Shown: positions 1 through 8,829 of the stretch, piece by piece
How the letters are laid out: each line of letters begins with the position of its first letter
How positions within the stretch are numbered: the first letter of the stretch is position 1
NCBI GenBank assembly: GCA_947453625.1
Contig: CANGHK010000013.1
Location: 1-64,000 of the forward strand
DNA: 64,000 nt
DNA from: Burkholderiales bacterium
GTDB lineage: Bacteria; Pseudomonadota; Gammaproteobacteria; Burkholderiales; Burkholderiaceae_C
Direction of reading: 5' to 3'
Translations under genes and position numbers: made by a program
The notes under the pieces: model-generated
Databases searched by the model: none
Told to the model about the DNA's origin: nothing
The model's input: only the letters and a program-made list of their open reading frames with translations

Positions 1-212
1 ACTGCGATTCCTGCCATGCGGCGGGTCTGCGCGGCCAGAAGCACATCCCGCGGCTGGCCGGCCAGTCGCCCGACTACCTCAGCCTGCAACTGCAGAACCT
101 GCGCAGCGGTGCGCGCGCCGACATCGACGGCACCATGGCCAGCGCCGCCCAGGGCCTGAGCAATGCCGACATCGAAGCGGTGTCGGCCTACGCTGCCAGC
201 CTCGGTCCCTGA
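1..212 (+). CDS. c-type cytochrome, C-terminal part (5' end outside window)
   Basis: Reading from base 3 gives 69 residues ending in TGA at 210-212. The piece begins with a haem c attachment motif CDSCH and has a downstream Met (GTMASAAQGLS) that suits the axial ligand. It ends with a helix of the type ADIEAVSAYAASL found in class I monohaem or the second half of dihaem c4/c553 cytochromes. Such proteins are periplasmic electron carriers. It lies upstream of the ABC importer operon on the same strand, separated by about 250 bases, so it is probably a different transcription unit. The full length and number of haems cannot be seen here. Confidence 0.8.
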   Translation, partial: CDSCHAAGLRGQKHIPRLAGQSPDYLSLQLQNLRSGARADIDGTMASAAQGLSNADIEAVSAYAASLGP

Positions 213-462
213 CCCTGCGCTGGTCTGACTGAAATCCAGGCACTTTTGGGGTGTCTGTCGGTTGTTCAGGCGGTCCGAACGCGTGCCGACAAACTGAACT
301 TCAGTCAATCGGCCTCGCGCTGGCGTCGACAGGGTCACCGGCTCACCGCTTTGCCGTGGAGAATCAGGGTGTCCGCCTGGTGTGTCTCCGGCACGCCAGT
401 TGCAATACCGGTTCACGATCCGTCACCGCTTGCCGGTGGCCACAACGCCAGGAGACCTTCAG
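213..462. other. intergenic region upstream of the ABC importer operon
   Basis: This 250-base stretch holds no convincing coding region. A reading frame open upstream of 463 only adds residues with no family resemblance before the signal peptide of the binding protein. A Shine-Dalgarno-like AGGAGA is visible at 450-455. No sigma-70 promoter with both boxes could be picked out, although the operon promoter must lie here or upstream. Confidence 0.5.
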
Positions 463-1671
463 ATGAAGCGCCGAATTTTCAGCACCACCGTCGCGGCTGC
501 CGCCGCGCTTGCCGCCGGCAGCCTGGCCGCGCCGGCCGGGTGGGCCGCCGCGCCCGCCAAGGGCGAGGTGCGCATCGCGCTGATCGCCAGCAAGAGTGGC
601 CCGCTCGAGGCCTATGCCAAGCAGACCATCGTCGGCTTCAACCTGGGGCTGGACTACGCCACCGGCGGCTCGATGATGGTCGCCGGCAAGAAGCTGGTGG
701 TGATCGAGAAGGACGACCAGGGCAAGCCCGACGTGGGCAAGAGCGCGCTGGCCGCAGCCTATGCCGACGACAAGGTCGACATCGCGGTCGGCCCGACGGC
801 GTCTCCGGTGGCGCTGGCGATGCTGCCGGTGGCCGAGGAGTACAAGAAGATCCTGCTGGTCGAGCCGGCGGTGGCCGATTCGATCACCGGCGACAAGTGG
901 AACAAGTACATCTTCCGCACCGGCCGCAACTCGAGCCAGGACGCAATCGCCAACGCGGTGGCGCTGGACAAGACCGGCACCACGCTGGTCACGCTGGCGC
1001 AGGACAACGCCTTCGGCCGCGACGGCGTCAAGGCCTTCAAGGAGGCGCTGAAGAGGGCCAAGCTGGCGCATGAGGAATACCTGCCGGCGGCCACCAGCGA
1101 CTTCACCGCTGCGGCCCAGCGCATCATCGAGAAGCTGAAGGACCAACCCGGCCGCAAGATCGTCTGGATCGTCTGGGCCGGCGGCAACCCGTTCAAGATC
1201 GCCGACCTCGATTTCAAGCGCCACAACATCGAGATCGCCACCGGCGGCAACATCCTGCCGGCGATGACGGCCTACAAGCAGTTCCCCGGCATGGAGGGCG
1301 GGCTGTACTACTACTTCGGCATCCCGAAGAACCCGGTCAACGAATGGCTGGTGGCCAACCACTACAGCAAGTTCAAGACGCCGCCGGACTTCTTCACCGC
1401 CGGCGGCATGAGCGCGGCGATCGCGGTGGTCGAGGCCTTGAAGAAGACCGCCGGCGACGCCTCGGCGCCCAAGCTGATCGCGGCGATGGAGGGCATGAGC
1501 TTCCAGACGCCCAAGGGCCGGATGGTCTTCCGCAAGGAGGACCACCAGGCGCTGCAGGACATGTACCACTTCAAGATCAAGGTGGATCCGGCGTTTGCGT
1601 GGGGGGTGCCTGAACTCGTTCGCGAGATCAAGGCCGAGGAGATGCAGATCCCGATCCGGAATCAGCGCTGA
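463..1671 (+). CDS. ABC transporter substrate-binding protein, branched-chain amino acid/amide (HAAT) type
   Basis: This is a 402-residue periplasmic binding protein. ATG 463 is chosen because AGGAGA lies 7 bases upstream and the protein then starts with a signal peptide (MKRRIF, an Ala-rich hydrophobic stretch, cleavage near GWAAAPA). The mature part begins EVRIALIASKSGP and has the two-lobed LivJ/type I periplasmic fold pattern (VGPTASPVALAM, LAQDNAFGRDG). The family captures leucine-type amino acids, amides, urea or short organic acids for a membrane importer. The downstream livGFHM-like genes encode that importer. The ligand cannot be assigned from sequence. The stop codon lies in the loop of a strong hairpin, which may set a higher dose of this protein than of the membrane parts. 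Confidence 0.88.
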   Translation: MKRRIFSTTVAAAAALAAGSLAAPAGWAAAPAKGEVRIALIASKSGPLEAYAKQTIVGFNLGLDYATGGSMMVAGKKLVVIEKDDQGKPDVGKSALAAAYADDKVDIAVGPTASPVALAMLPVAEEYKKILLVEPAVADSITGDKWNKYIFRTGRNSSQDAIANAVALDKTGTTLVTLAQDNAFGRDGVKAFKEALKRAKLAHEEYLPAATSDFTAAAQRIIEKLKDQPGRKIVWIVWAGGNPFKIADLDFKRHNIEIATGGNILPAMTAYKQFPGMEGGLYYYFGIPKNPVNEWLVANHYSKFKTPPDFFTAGGMSAAIAVVEALKKTAGDASAPKLIAAMEGMSFQTPKGRMVFRKEDHQALQDMYHFKIKVDPAFAWGVPELVREIKAEEMQIPIRNQR

Positions 1672-1694
1672 CGCGCTGATTCCGGTCGGGATCT
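1646..1694 (+). promoter_or_regulatory. long stem-loop spanning the stop codon of the binding-protein gene
   Basis: A perfect 13-bp inverted repeat (CCGGAATCAGCGC at 1656-1668 against GCGCTGATTCCGG at 1673-1685) has the TGA stop in its 4-base loop. It is extended outward by nine more pairs (1646-1654 with 1686-1694) across a single bulged T at 1655. There is no U-run, so it is not a simple intrinsic terminator. In binding-protein operons such stems often stabilise the upstream mRNA or partly block read-through; that role is inferred here. Confidence 0.7.
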
Positions 1695-1719
1695 CGATCC
1701 CCGTCCGTTGTGCTCCCCC

Positions 1720-1778
1720 AGCCCCCTCCGGGAGGGGGCTCCAGTCAGACCGACGATGCGCCGGCCCTCGGGCCGGCG
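1720..1778 (+). promoter_or_regulatory. two further hairpins in front of livG
   Basis: The first stem is AGCCCCCTC against GAGGGGGCT at 1720-1740. The second is CGCCGGCCC against GGGCCGGCG at 1759-1778 with a 2-base loop, ending 11 bases before the livG ATG where a ribosome-binding site would be expected. No clear Shine-Dalgarno sequence is seen for livG. The second hairpin may therefore restrain its translation. This is an inference from position. Confidence 0.5.
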
Positions 1779-1789
1779 AACGCACTCCC

Positions 1790-2635
1790 ATGCTCGAAAC
1801 CCAGGACCTGACCATCCGCTTTGGCGGCCATGTGGCGGTGGACCATGTGTCTTGCGCGTTCGCGCCGGGCACGCTCACCGCCATCGTCGGCCCCAATGGC
1901 GCAGGCAAGACCACCTACTTCAACCTGATCTCGGGCCAGTTGCCGGCCAGCGAGGGCCGGGTGCTGCTGGGCGGGCAGGACATCACCACGCTGGCGGCGC
2001 CGCTGCGCACGCGGCGCGGGCTGGGCCGGGCCTTCCAGTTGACGCAACTGTTCGCCAACCTGACGGTGCACGAGAACGTGCGGCTGGCGATACAGGCCCG
2101 CGAGGCCGGGCGAGGCAACGGCGGCGGCTGGGGCGGGGTGGACTTCTGGCGCGTCTGGCTAGACCGCAAGACCTGGCTGGACGAGGCTCAGGCCATCCTG
2201 GGCCAGGTGCGGCTGTCCGACAAGGCGCAAGCCCATGCCAGCAGACTGCCGCATGGCGACCAGCGCAAGCTGGAGGTGGCGCTGCTGATCGCGCTCGACC
2301 CCAAGGTCTTCATGTTCGACGAGCCCACCGCCGGCATGAGTGTCGACGAGGTGCCGGTGATCCTGGACCTGATCCGCGGCCTCAAGTCGCGGCCCGACTG
2401 CACCATCCTGCTGGTCGAGCACAAGATGGACGTGGTGCGTGAACTGGCCGACCGCATCATCGTGCTGCACAACGGCCAACTGGTGGCCGACGGCGAGCCG
2501 GCGGCGGTGATCGCCTCGCCGGTGGTGCAACAAGCCTACCTCGGCGGCCCCGCCGCCGAGGCAGGCCTTTCGGCCGAAGCTGTCGGCACCCCACCCCGGC
2601 CCCTCCCCGCCAAGCAGGGAGGGCACCCAGCATGA
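1790..2635 (+). CDS. livG: branched-chain amino acid-type ABC transporter ATP-binding protein LivG
   Basis: This 281-residue cytoplasmic ATPase is one of two that power the importer. Walker A is GPNGAGKT near residue 36 and Walker B is VFMFDEPTAGM. The LivG-specific region between them is long, and the switch His is in LLVEHKMD. The signature segment reads LPHGDQRKLEVA, where LivG proteins usually have LSYGDQR. ATG 1790 gives the usual LivG start (MLETQDLTIRFGG). The last 30 residues (PPRPLPAKQGGHPA) are low-complexity and look like read-through into a GC-rich repeat. The stop overlaps the livF start (ATGA), so the two are translationally coupled. Confidence 0.9.
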   Translation: MLETQDLTIRFGGHVAVDHVSCAFAPGTLTAIVGPNGAGKTTYFNLISGQLPASEGRVLLGGQDITTLAAPLRTRRGLGRAFQLTQLFANLTVHENVRLAIQAREAGRGNGGGWGGVDFWRVWLDRKTWLDEAQAILGQVRLSDKAQAHASRLPHGDQRKLEVALLIALDPKVFMFDEPTAGMSVDEVPVILDLIRGLKSRPDCTILLVEHKMDVVRELADRIIVLHNGQLVADGEPAAVIASPVVQQAYLGGPAAEAGLSAEAVGTPPRPLPAKQGGHPA

Positions 2636-3369
2636 ATGACGAATTCCTCGTGCTGCGCGGCGTCCACACCCACATCGGTGCCTACCACATCCTGCACGGC
2701 GTCGACCTGACCGTTCCCGAGGGCCAGGTGACGATGCTGCTGGGCCGCAACGGCGCGGGCAAGACCACCACGCTGCGCACCATCATGGGTCTGTGGCCGG
2801 CCAGCGCGGGCGACCTGCGCTTCAATGGCCGGTCGATCAAGGGCCAGGCCACGCCCGACATCGCGACCCAGGGCATCGCCTATGTGCCCGAGAGCATGGG
2901 CATCTTCAGCGACCTGACGGTCAAGGACAACATGGTGCTGGCCGCCCGCGCCGCGCGCCATGCCGGCGAGCTCGACACCCAGCGCCTGGACTGGATCTTC
3001 GGCCTGTTTCCGGCGCTCAAGAAGTTCTGGCTCTACCCGGCGGGCAAGTTGAGCGGCGGCCAGAAGCAGATGCTGGCGGTGGCGCGGGCCATCGTCGAGC
3101 CGCGCGCGCTGGTCCTGATCGACGAGCCGAGCAAGGGTCTGGCGCCGTCGATCATCCGCAACCTGATCGACGCCTTCCACGAGCTCAAGCGCCAGAAGAC
3201 CACGATCCTGCTGGTCGAGCAGAACTTCGCGATGGCCCGCGCGCTGGGCGACCAGGTGGCGGTGATGGACAACGGCTGCGTGGTTCATCGCGGCGTGATG
3301 GCCGAGTTGGCTGACGATGAAGGCTTGCAGCAACGGCTGCTCGGTTTGTCATTGGGGACCCATCAATGA
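2632..3369 (+). CDS. livF: branched-chain amino acid-type ABC transporter ATP-binding protein LivF
   Basis: This is a 245-residue second ATPase subunit, of usual LivF length. It has Walker A GRNGAGKT near residue 39, signature LSGGQKQM, Walker B LVLIDEPSKGLAP and switch segment LLVEQNF, all canonical. It pairs with LivG on the cytoplasmic face of the LivH/LivM channel. Its ATG overlaps the livG stop, and its own stop overlaps the livH start (ATGA at 3366-3369), so livG-livF-livH form a tight translationally coupled run. Confidence 0.93.
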   Translation: MNDEFLVLRGVHTHIGAYHILHGVDLTVPEGQVTMLLGRNGAGKTTTLRTIMGLWPASAGDLRFNGRSIKGQATPDIATQGIAYVPESMGIFSDLTVKDNMVLAARAARHAGELDTQRLDWIFGLFPALKKFWLYPAGKLSGGQKQMLAVARAIVEPRALVLIDEPSKGLAPSIIRNLIDAFHELKRQKTTILLVEQNFAMARALGDQVAVMDNGCVVHRGVMAELADDEGLQQRLLGLSLGTHQ

Positions 3370-4406
3370 GCACGCTCGTTTCGCCCGCCGCGGCGGCAGC
3401 CGGTCCTGCAGCGATCCCGAAAGCCCGGTTCGACGGGCGGCCGCTGGCCTTGCTCGCCGCGCTGATGCTGCTGGCGCTGCCCGCCGTCGGCAGCCCCAGC
3501 ACCTGGCTCACGCTCACCGTCGCCGGGCTGGCGATGGGGCTGATCATCTTCGTCATCGCCTCCGGCCTGACCCTGGTGTTCGGCCTGATGGACGTGCTGA
3601 ACTTCGGTCATGGCGTGTTCATCGCGCTCGGCGCCTTCGTCGCCACCACGGTGATGGGCGGGCTGGCCGGCTGGGCTGGCGAGTCCGCGCCGGCCCAGCT
3701 CGCCAGCGTCTGCGCGGCGATGGTCGCGGCGATGGTCGTGGCCGGCGCGGTGGGCTGGGCCTTCGAGCGCGTGATCGTGCGGCCGGTCTACGGCCTGCAT
3801 CTGAAGCAGATCCTGATCACGATGGGCGGCATGATCGTCGGCGAGGAGGCCATCAAGGTGCTCTGGGGGCCGCAGCAGATCGCCTTGCCGCTGCCCTCGT
3901 CGCTGCAGGGTTCTTGGCTGATCGAGGGCATAGGCAGCGGCGCGTCGATCGAGAAGTACCGGGTGCTGGCGGCCGCAATCGGCCTGCTGGTGTTCGCGCT
4001 GCTGGCCTGGACGCTGAACCGCACCAAGGTCGGCCTGCTGATCCGCGCCGGCGTGCAGGACCGCGAGATGGTCGAGAGCCTGGGCTACCGCATCCGCCGC
4101 CTGTTCGTCGGCGTCTTCGTCGCCGGATCGGCGCTGGCCGGCCTGGGCGGCGTGCTGTGGGGGCTGTACCAGCAGAACGTCACGCCGCAGATCGGCGCCC
4201 AGGTCAACGTGCTGATCTTCATCGTCATCATCATCGGCGGCCTGGGCTCGACGCTGGGCTGCTTCGTCGGCGCGCTGCTGGTCGGCCTGATGGCCAACTA
4301 CACCGGCTTCCTGGCGCCCAAGGTGGCGCTGTTCTCCAACATCGGGCTGATGGTGGCGATCCTGCTGTGGCGGCCGCAGGGGCTTTACCCGGTGACCAAT
4401 CGATGA
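3366..4406 (+). CDS. livH: branched-chain amino acid-type ABC transporter permease LivH
   Basis: A 346-residue inner-membrane permease with about eight hydrophobic segments. The LivH hallmark GLTLVFGLMDVLNFGHGVFIALGAF is present in pieces (GLTLVFGLM, LNFGHG). The EAA-like coupling region is near VQDREMVESLGY. The C-terminal hydrophobic block has the usual GGLGSTLGCFVGALLVGL style. A polar N-terminal extension of about 30 residues precedes the first membrane segment. Its start overlaps livF and livM follows after 13 bases. Confidence 0.92.
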   Translation: MSTLVSPAAAAAGPAAIPKARFDGRPLALLAALMLLALPAVGSPSTWLTLTVAGLAMGLIIFVIASGLTLVFGLMDVLNFGHGVFIALGAFVATTVMGGLAGWAGESAPAQLASVCAAMVAAMVVAGAVGWAFERVIVRPVYGLHLKQILITMGGMIVGEEAIKVLWGPQQIALPLPSSLQGSWLIEGIGSGASIEKYRVLAAAIGLLVFALLAWTLNRTKVGLLIRAGVQDREMVESLGYRIRRLFVGVFVAGSALAGLGGVLWGLYQQNVTPQIGAQVNVLIFIVIIIGGLGSTLGCFVGALLVGLMANYTGFLAPKVALFSNIGLMVAILLWRPQGLYPVTNR

Positions 4407-4419
4407 GCGCCACTTCGAG

Positions 4420-5493
4420 ATGCTGAACCGTATCCTCTCCCACGACCTGCCGCGCAGCCGCTGGCTCGCGCTGATCCTGGTCCTGATCGTCGTCGGCCTG
4501 GCCATCGCGCCGTTTGCCTTCCCCGGCAGCAAGGCGCTGGGCGTGGCCGCCAAGATGCTGGTGTTCATCCTGCTGGTGGCCAGCTACGACCTGCTGCTGG
4601 GTTACACCGGCATCGTCAGCTTCGCCCACACCATGTTCTTCGGCATCGGCGCCTACGGCGTGGCGGTGGCCAGCAACCGGCTGGGCGCGGGCTGGGGCGC
4701 GGTGGTGCTGGGCGTGGCGGCGGCGCTGGCGCTGTCGCTGGCGCTGTCGCTGGTGATCGGCCTGTTCTCGCTGCGCGTCAAGGCGATCTTCTACGCGATG
4801 ATCACGCTGGCGGTGGCCTCGGCCTTCCTGACCCTGGCCTCGCAGCTGAGCGACATCACCGGCGGCGAGGACGGCCTGACTTTCAAGAACCCGAGCTGGC
4901 TGAGCCCGGCCTTCGAGCCCTTTGATTCGCCGCTGCTCGGCTTGACGATCGACGGCCGTATCGTCAGCTACTACCTGCTCTTCTTCGTCGTCGCGGCGCT
5001 GTTCCTGGCGCTGCTGCGCATCGTCAACTCACCGTTCGGCCGGGTGCTGCAGGCGATCCGCGAGAACGACTTCCGGGCCGAGGCGATCGGCTTCCGCACC
5101 GTCGTGTTCCGCACCCTGAGCAATGTGCTGGCCGCGCTGTTCGCCTGCGCTGCCGGCGCGCTGCTGGCGCTGTGGCTGCGCTACACCGGGCCCGACACCA
5201 CGCTGAGCTTCGAGATCATGCTCGACATTCTGCTGGTGGTGGTGATAGGCGGCATGGGCACGATGTACGGCGCGGTGGTGGGCTCGGTGCTGTTCGTGCT
5301 GGCGCAGAACTACCTGCAGGACTTGCTCAAGCTCGGTGCGGGGCTGTTCGACGGCGTGCCGCTGCTCGGCCAACTGGTTTCGCCCGACCGCTGGCTGCTC
5401 TGGCTGGGCGTGCTGTTCGTGCTGTCGGTCTACCACTTTCCCGCAGGCGTGGTGGGCCGGCTGAGGACGCTGGCGATACGGGTCCGTGCCTGA
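4420..5493 (+). CDS. livM: branched-chain amino acid-type ABC transporter permease LivM
   Basis: A 357-residue inner-membrane permease that pairs with LivH. It has about nine membrane segments. LivM motifs are LLGYTGIVSFAHTMFFGIGAY (seen as YTGIVSFAH), AIRENDFRAEAIGF, which is the cytoplasmic coupling loop, and VVIGGMGTMYGAVVGS. It is the last gene of the importer operon. The 138 bases after it, before the convergent binding-protein gene, show no clear intrinsic terminator. Confidence 0.92.
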   Translation: MLNRILSHDLPRSRWLALILVLIVVGLAIAPFAFPGSKALGVAAKMLVFILLVASYDLLLGYTGIVSFAHTMFFGIGAYGVAVASNRLGAGWGAVVLGVAAALALSLALSLVIGLFSLRVKAIFYAMITLAVASAFLTLASQLSDITGGEDGLTFKNPSWLSPAFEPFDSPLLGLTIDGRIVSYYLLFFVVAALFLALLRIVNSPFGRVLQAIRENDFRAEAIGFRTVVFRTLSNVLAALFACAAGALLALWLRYTGPDTTLSFEIMLDILLVVVIGGMGTMYGAVVGSVLFVLAQNYLQDLLKLGAGLFDGVPLLGQLVSPDRWLLWLGVLFVLSVYHFPAGVVGRLRTLAIRVRA

Positions 5494-5631
5494 GCTGTCC
5501 CCCAGACCCTGGCAGCGTCCAGGATCGCGATGCGATGAGGTCCTCCTCGAGCCACCGGGCCTGCCTCGGCCGCGAGCTGCCCTGCACCGAGTTGGGCCGC
5601 GTCGCCTGCCGAGGTGGTGGCCCTCCGTCCT

Positions 5632-6753
5632 TCAGCGCCTGAAGCGGCCGTCGGCGCCGATGATCGAGAGGTCGGCGTAGTCCAGCCCGGTGTGGTCGGT
5701 CGGGCTGTAGCTCAGTTCCAGCCCGCCGAGGTCGAAGCGGCTGATCCCCTCCAGCGCCTTCTGCAGTCCGCCGCGGCTCAGGTCGCGTTTGGCCGCAGCC
5801 CGCCGCAGGCCCTCGACCAGCACCTTGGCGCTGGCAAAACCCTCCAGTAGCGCCGGCGTGATCTCGGGCGCGGTCGATCCCACGGCCCGCGCCAAGTCAT
5901 GCGCCTCCTTGACCAGGGGTGAGGCCAGCGAGCGCTCGGGCGGCAGCACCTGGCTGACGATCACCCCGCGCGCCACGTCGCCCAGCGCCTTGACGAAGCC
6001 CGACGAGGCGTTGTTCGACAACGTCAGCAACTGGGCCTTGGAGCCGGCGGCGCGCAAGGCCTTCATCGCGTCGGCCGCCGTCGTGCCCGAGCCAATCACC
6101 AGCACGGCCTGGGCGTCGGCGGCCAGGACCTGGGGCATGATCGGCGCAAAATCGGGCTTGCTGCGGTCGTACTTCTCGTAGACCACCGGCTTGACCGTGC
6201 TGCCGAAGCCGCGCAGGGCGCCTTGTACCGCGTCCTCGCCGAAGCTGTCGGCCACCTGCACGATGGCGATGCGCTGCACGCCGATCTGCATCAGGTGTTT
6301 GACCGCGCGCTCGGCCTCGCGCTGGTAGGTGGCGCGGACGTTGAAGACCCAGGGGTTGACCGGCTCGTGCAGCAGCATAGCCCCGGTGCTGGGGCCGACC
6401 AGTGCGATGCCTGCGGAGGCCAGCAGCGGCAGGATGGCCTGGTTGTGCGGCGTGCCGCGGGTCAGGAACAGCGCCAGCACGCCCTTGGCGATCAGCGCTT
6501 TGGCGTTGTCCGCCGCCAGCTTGGGGTCGAACTTGTCGTCGAGCGAGACCAGTTCTATCTGCTGTCCGCCTATGCCCCCCTGGGCGTTGACCGCGTCCAG
6601 GTAGAGCCGGGCGCCGTCAGCGGCCTCCTTGACGCCGGCCGCCGCCGCGCCGCTGAAGCCCGCCGTCTGGCCTATGCGTATCTGCGCCTGTGCCGCGCCG
6701 CAAAGGCCTGCCAACGACAGCAGCGCGGTGAACAGGTGGCGACGCAGCAGCAT
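5632..6753 (-). CDS. second ABC transporter substrate-binding protein (LivJ-like)
   Basis: This 373-residue periplasmic binding protein runs convergent to livM. The chosen start (ATG at 6753) gives a signal peptide, MLLRRHLFTALLSLAG, with cleavage after AAQA. The mature protein begins QIRIGQTAGFSGAAAAGV. A much longer reading frame continues upstream, but that part runs through the divergent promoter region and is not protein-like. Family landmarks are GGQQIELVSLDDKFDP, VGPSTGAM and VQVADSFGEDAVQG. It differs clearly from the binding protein at 463-1671. It may therefore feed the same transporter with another ligand or act with a transporter elsewhere. The ligand is unknown. Confidence 0.85.
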   Translation of the reverse strand: MLLRRHLFTALLSLAGLCGAAQAQIRIGQTAGFSGAAAAGVKEAADGARLYLDAVNAQGGIGGQQIELVSLDDKFDPKLAADNAKALIAKGVLALFLTRGTPHNQAILPLLASAGIALVGPSTGAMLLHEPVNPWVFNVRATYQREAERAVKHLMQIGVQRIAIVQVADSFGEDAVQGALRGFGSTVKPVVYEKYDRSKPDFAPIMPQVLAADAQAVLVIGSGTTAADAMKALRAAGSKAQLLTLSNNASSGFVKALGDVARGVIVSQVLPPERSLASPLVKEAHDLARAVGSTAPEITPALLEGFASAKVLVEGLRRAAAKRDLSRGGLQKALEGISRFDLGGLELSYSPTDHTGLDYADLSIIGADGRFRR

Positions 6754-6969
6754 GGCTTGGCTTTCGGTCGAGTCGGGGGTGACATTGTCGCGACTTGCGC
6801 AGCCGTTCTTTGTCAGGACCGGTCGTTGAGGTGTAACAGGCGCGTCCTGACCCCCATCGTTCACGGTCGCGCACCGGTGGCCGCGTGCCAGGTCCGGCCA
6901 CCGGCCCACTATCATCGATTTTGGCAACCGATGGGGCGCGGGCGGGGCTCGCATCTTGGGGGGGATGGG
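6754..6969. other. divergent promoter region between binding protein and TPR-sulfotransferase
   Basis: These 216 bases separate two divergent starts, so promoters for both genes should lie here. A TATCAT hexamer is present near 6910 on the plus strand without a good -35 box. No sigma-54 -24/-12 pair of the quality seen at the next two genes was found. A G-run ending 6 bases before ATG 6970 can serve as ribosome-binding site. Confidence 0.4.
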
Positions 6970-8826
6970 ATGAGGGTTTCGACCAAGCGCAGTCTCACAC
7001 GTGGCAAGAAGGCGCGCGGTGACGCGGCGGCAGTGCAAGGCCGTCTCGAAGAGGCGCATGGCCTGTTCGGTCAAGTCTGTCGAACCGACCCGGCAGATGC
7101 CGAGGCCTGGGTCAAGCTGGCGATGGTGGAACGGCGCCTGGGTCGATTGGCCGAGGCCGAGACCAGCGCACACCGCGCGCTGACTCTGGCGCCGGGTGTC
7201 GGCTTTGCCCACCATGTCTGGGCCGTTGCGGTGCATGCCCAGGGCCGTTTTCCGGAGGCCGTGGAAGCCTACCGACATGCGCTGAAGTGTCAGCCCGGGT
7301 TTGCCGATGCCCACTTCTTGTTGGCCTGTGCGCTGCGCAGCCTGGGCCAGACCCGCGAGGCCGCCGAACACCTGAAGCAGGCGCTGGCACGCCGTCCCGA
7401 CTACGCCGAGGCGTTGAGTGAACTGGGTGCGCTGAATGTGCTTGCCGGGGACCACGCGACCGGCCTCGTGCAACTCCAGCGCGCGGCGCAACTTCAACCC
7501 GGCAATGTCGAGACGCAGTGCAACCTCGCGCAGGCCCTGAGGTTGGCCGGCAGGATGCCGCAGGCCATCAGCACCTACCGGCAGACGCTGCAGTCGGCGC
7601 CGAACTCGGCGAGTGCGTGGGCGGGTCTGGCGCAACTGCTCGAACGTGTCGGACAGCTCGACGAGTCGCGGCAATGCCTGGAACGTGCGCGCGCGCTGGC
7701 GCCGTTGCTTCCTGACGCTGAGCTCGTGGCAGCGCGCCTGATGTGTCGCGAGAAGCGCTTCGAGCAGGTCGCTGCCCGCCTGCACCACTTGCTGGCGAGC
7801 CAGGGGCTGGCCGCTGAGATCAGCGCCGAAGCCGAACTGCTGCTGGGGCAGGTCCTGGACCAGCTCAACAGGCCCGAAGCCGCTCTCGACCAGTTCACGC
7901 GGGGCAAGGCCAGGCGTAGCATTGCCGCTGCGATGGACCCTCGCAACGATCCGGCGCATTACCTGCGCCGAGTCGAGCAATTGCGGGCCTTGTGCAGTGA
8001 CGGGCTGGCGAGCGCACAGCCCTTGGACTTCGGCGTTGCAGCCTCACCCGCCGATCCGGTCTTCCTGATCGGCTTTCCGCGTTCCGGCACCACCTTGCTC
8101 GAGCAAATGCTCGACGCGCACCCGCAACTGGTGGCCATGGACGAGCAACCTGCCGTGTCGCAGATGTTGCAGGCCTTCTGGGATCTGGCGGGCGATGACC
8201 CGGCGGGCGCTTTGGCCGGTCTCGGGCAACGGGACGCCAGCCACCTGCGCGACGTCTACCGCGCCGAGGCGGCGCGCCATATGCAGCTCGGTCAGCACCA
8301 GCGACTGGTCGACAAGCTGCCGCTCAACACGGCGGCCGTACCGGTGATCTGGCGCGTCTTCCCGCGAGCGCGATTCATCTTTGCGCTCCGACACCCCTGT
8401 GATGTCGTGCTCAGCTGCTTCATGCAGGACTTTGCACCCAATACCGCGATGGCCAGCTTCAATTCGCTTGCCGGGGCCGCTCGACTCTACCAGGCGGTGA
8501 TGTCGGCCTGGCTGCACTTCGTCCGCACGCTGCCGCTGGTGCACTTCGTCAACCGCTACGAAGACCTGATCGCCGATCCGCCCGGCGAACTGCGCAGACT
8601 CTGCACTTTTCTCGACCTGCCATGGGACGACGGCTTGATGGACCATGTAGCCCATGCGCGCCAGCGCGGTGCCATCAACACCCCCAGCTATCAGCAGGTG
8701 ACCCAGCCGATCTACCGCAGTGCAGCCGACCGCTGGCGGCGCTACCAGGACGGCCTGGCGCCAGTGCTGTCTACCTTGAGGCCCTTCATCGGCAGCTTCG
8801 GCTACACGGTGGATTCGGCGGCCTGA
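6970..8826 (+). CDS. TPR-repeat sulfotransferase family protein
   Basis: This 618-residue protein has two parts. Residues of about 15-330 are tandem TPR helices (for example AEAWVKLAMVERRLGRLAEAE, seen as repeated W/L-G-A-P spacing). Residues of about 360-610 form a sulfotransferase. The 5'-phosphosulfate loop is FLIGFPRSGTTLLEQM near residue 365, and the 3'-phosphate motif is FALRHPCDVVLSCFMQ near 471. The family transfers sulfate from PAPS to sugars or protein tyrosines, and the TPR part probably binds the acceptor. No signal peptide is seen. It ends 3 bases from the stop of the convergent PrsT-like gene and near a PEP-CTERM gene, which suggests modification of a secreted surface polymer or protein. 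The acceptor is not known. Confidence 0.83.
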   Translation: MRVSTKRSLTRGKKARGDAAAVQGRLEEAHGLFGQVCRTDPADAEAWVKLAMVERRLGRLAEAETSAHRALTLAPGVGFAHHVWAVAVHAQGRFPEAVEAYRHALKCQPGFADAHFLLACALRSLGQTREAAEHLKQALARRPDYAEALSELGALNVLAGDHATGLVQLQRAAQLQPGNVETQCNLAQALRLAGRMPQAISTYRQTLQSAPNSASAWAGLAQLLERVGQLDESRQCLERARALAPLLPDAELVAARLMCREKRFEQVAARLHHLLASQGLAAEISAEAELLLGQVLDQLNRPEAALDQFTRGKARRSIAAAMDPRNDPAHYLRRVEQLRALCSDGLASAQPLDFGVAASPADPVFLIGFPRSGTTLLEQMLDAHPQLVAMDEQPAVSQMLQAFWDLAGDDPAGALAGLGQRDASHLRDVYRAEAARHMQLGQHQRLVDKLPLNTAAVPVIWRVFPRARFIFALRHPCDVVLSCFMQDFAPNTAMASFNSLAGAARLYQAVMSAWLHFVRTLPLVHFVNRYEDLIADPPGELRRLCTFLDLPWDDGLMDHVAHARQRGAINTPSYQQVTQPIYRSAADRWRRYQDGLAPVLSTLRPFIGSFGYTVDSAA

Positions 8827-8829
8827 AGA

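Noticed and set aside
226-307. Inverted words TGACTGAA (226) and TTCAGTCA (300) upstream of the first binding protein.
   Set aside because: Eight bases with 66 between is within chance, and no promoter element is placed around them.
6223-6969. N-terminal extension of the TPR-sulfotransferase by about 250 residues.
   Set aside because: The extension is antisense to the binding-protein gene and its promoter region and has no repeat or domain pattern. ATG 6970 with a preceding G-run is a sufficient start.
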